6,767 bases of DNA, taken from Blastocatellia bacterium. GTDB taxonomy: Bacteria; Acidobacteriota; Blastocatellia; Pyrinomonadales; Pyrinomonadaceae. The stretch is from NCBI GenBank assembly GCA_013695495.1, contig JACDAK010000328.1, positions 1 through 6,767 on the forward strand. The letters run 5' to 3'. Shown in pieces: positions 6,016-6,767 of this stretch. The notes under the pieces are model-generated. The model worked only from the letters and a program-made list of their open reading frames with translations. It was not told where the DNA came from and searched no databases. Position 1 is the stretch's first letter. Each line of letters opens with the position of its first letter. The position numbers and the translations under genes were made by a program.

Positions 6016-6407
6016 CTATCCGCCGTCCCCTATCAGCTCCTTTAACCCCGCGATGCGGTCGAACGCATCCTCTAGCCTTTCAAGCTTTCTCGGCGCCCCG
6101 TAGTAATTCTCCACCCTCTTTCGCCGCCCTTCCCATTCAAAACTGGTGACCGTCGTAGGAAAACAGCTGACCTCCGCCGTGTACAAGCTCTTCAACGAAA
6201 AATAATCCGCCTAACAAACGCCCCGATCAGCTCACGCACCTTCGCTTCAGATATCCTATGCCGCCGCTCCCCCTCAACCTCTACAAACATCTTCCCCCTA
6301 TAAACCACCGTCCCATCCAAATAAATCTCCGCCGAATAAACCGGACACATCCCATTACACGCCCCCCGATTGATCGTAATCACCGGCCCCTCCCCGTTCA
6401 AACTCAT
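6016..6407 (-). pseudogene. DUF6438-domain protein gene broken by a one-base frameshift
   Basis: The first frame (6407 to about 6210) begins MSLNGEGPVITINRGACNGM, then CPVYSAEIYLDGTVVYRGKM and KVRELIGAFVR, and would stop at 6192 after five off-family residues (RIIFR). The family pattern resumes in another frame from the GAT at 6205-6207: DYFSLKSLYTAEVSCFPTTV, then SFEWEGRRKRVENYYGAPRK, then ERLEDAFDRIAGLKELIGDG, ending at TAG (6016-6018) with a second stop right after. Two bases (6208-6209) lie where one codon is expected, so one base is missing, most simply a G in AGG(G)CGGAT, restoring Val-Arg-Ala-Asp-Tyr. The repaired product would be 130 residues. The Cys-x3-Cys-Pro-x-Tyr start and the YYGAP near the end are typical of DUF6438, whose function is unknown. 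AGGAGGG lies just before the ATG. It may be a true pseudogene, a sequencing or assembly error, or (less likely) a recoding site. Confidence 0.85.
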
Positions 6408-6598
6408 AACCCTCCTAACGTTGGCTCACAGTGTATTCGGCGATCGTTCCCAAGCATCCGCTCGAAGTTACTATTCGGCCTGAGTTCACCCGGCTCACGC
6501 GTAGACAGGTCACCTCAACTCTTTCACTTCTCCTTCGTGTTTTCCTTTTCTGCGTTCACCCTTAGTTTCCCGATTCCAGATTCAGGCAACAATCGATC
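6408..6598. other. Intergenic stretch with a pyrimidine-rich tract; no gene seen
   Basis: About 190 bases between the hsdR stop and the DUF6438 start. Neither strand holds a convincing reading frame. Bases 6515-6570 of the plus strand are strongly pyrimidine-rich, with repeated CTTC, TTTCC and CTTTC motifs, so the transcript of the minus strand would be purine-rich. I saw no good terminator hairpin after hsdR and no clear promoter for the downstream operon, though one must lie here or upstream. Confidence 0.5.
6410..6416 (-). promoter_or_regulatory. Ribosome binding site of the DUF6438 gene
   Basis: AGGAGGG on the minus strand ends two bases before the ATG at 6407. The match to the anti-Shine-Dalgarno sequence is strong, and the GGAGG core is 3 bases from the start codon, somewhat tight. 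Confidence 0.6.
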
Positions 6599-6767
6599 TC
6601 ACCCCACCCACGATTCCGACAATACCTCGGCTTGTTGTAGGACTAATTCTATGGCTTCTTCGGCCTTGTCGGGCGGGTATTTATACTTTCTAAGGATACG
6701 TTTGACCATCAGCCGCAGCCGGGCACGCACGGTTTCGCGAACGGCCCAGTCGACCGTAGTGCTGCTG
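6599..6767 (-). CDS. hsdR: Type I restriction endonuclease subunit R, C-terminal end only (start lies right of the window)
   Basis: A short frame entering from the right edge encodes 55 residues ending at the TGA (6599-6601). The sequence, with VDWAVRETVRARLRLMVKRI (5-24), LRKYKYPPDKAEEAIELVLQ (25-44) and QAEVLSESW (45-53), matches the C-terminal helical tail (DUF3387-type region) of HsdR proteins, where a D-W-x-x-R-E-x-x-R-A-x-(L/M)-R pattern followed by L-(R/K)-(K/R)-(Y/H)-x-Y-P-P-D is typical. HsdR is the ATP-dependent translocase and nuclease of type I restriction-modification complexes; the nuclease and helicase domains and the partner genes hsdM and hsdS are not visible and should lie to the right. 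The stop is followed by the non-coding stretch, so hsdR is probably the last gene of its operon. Confidence 0.8.
   Translation of the reverse strand, partial: SSTTVDWAVRETVRARLRLMVKRILRKYKYPPDKAEEAIELVLQQAEVLSESWVG

Noticed and set aside
5750..6149. Two plus-strand frames opposite the 131-residue gene and the DUF6438 remnant
   Set aside because: The minus-strand translations have coherent domains and ribosome binding sites; these frames have neither.

Overview
The window looks like an ordinary stretch of a moderately GC-rich (roughly 55%) environmental bacterial chromosome with an accessory-looking right end. The mix of a small secreted CHRD protein, a DUF6438 protein, a two-domain chromate transporter and a heptanucleotide intergenic repeat reminds me of Acidobacteriota, class Blastocatellia (Pyrinomonadaceae-like). 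That is inference from memory and was not tested; no rRNA or marker gene is present.

Left part, plus strand (1-3248): the 3' end of a MarR-type regulator; a single-domain universal stress protein with its own promoter and strong ribosome binding site; a DUF402 protein starting 7 bases after the stress-protein stop, so probably cotranscribed with it; a YdjM/DUF457-type membrane metal-dependent hydrolase; and a secreted, proline-then-coiled-coil protein of unknown function. The secreted protein's true start is well inside its open frame. A perfect 13-bp inverted repeat follows, between this gene and the convergent CHRD gene, and probably acts as a two-way terminator.

Right part, minus strand (3425-6767), read right to left: the C-terminal end of a type I restriction endonuclease subunit (HsdR), cut by the window edge; about 190 bp with no gene; a DUF6438 gene broken by a one-base frameshift; a 131-residue acidic protein I do not recognise; chrA, a full-length two-domain chromate transporter; about 294 bp of non-coding DNA with a REP-like palindrome and a spaced inverted repeat; and a secreted CHRD-domain protein. 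The DUF6438 remnant, the 131-residue gene and chrA are separated by only 12 and 30 bases, which suggests one operon. A 7-bp tandem repeat lies in the second gap, supplies the last codons and stop of the 131-residue gene and runs into the chrA ribosome binding site.

I see no convincing new multi-gene system. The items most worth a second look are the frameshifted DUF6438 gene, the heptamer repeat that remodels a gene end, the unrecognised gene beside chrA and hsdR, and the HsdR tail, which suggests a restriction locus to the right.
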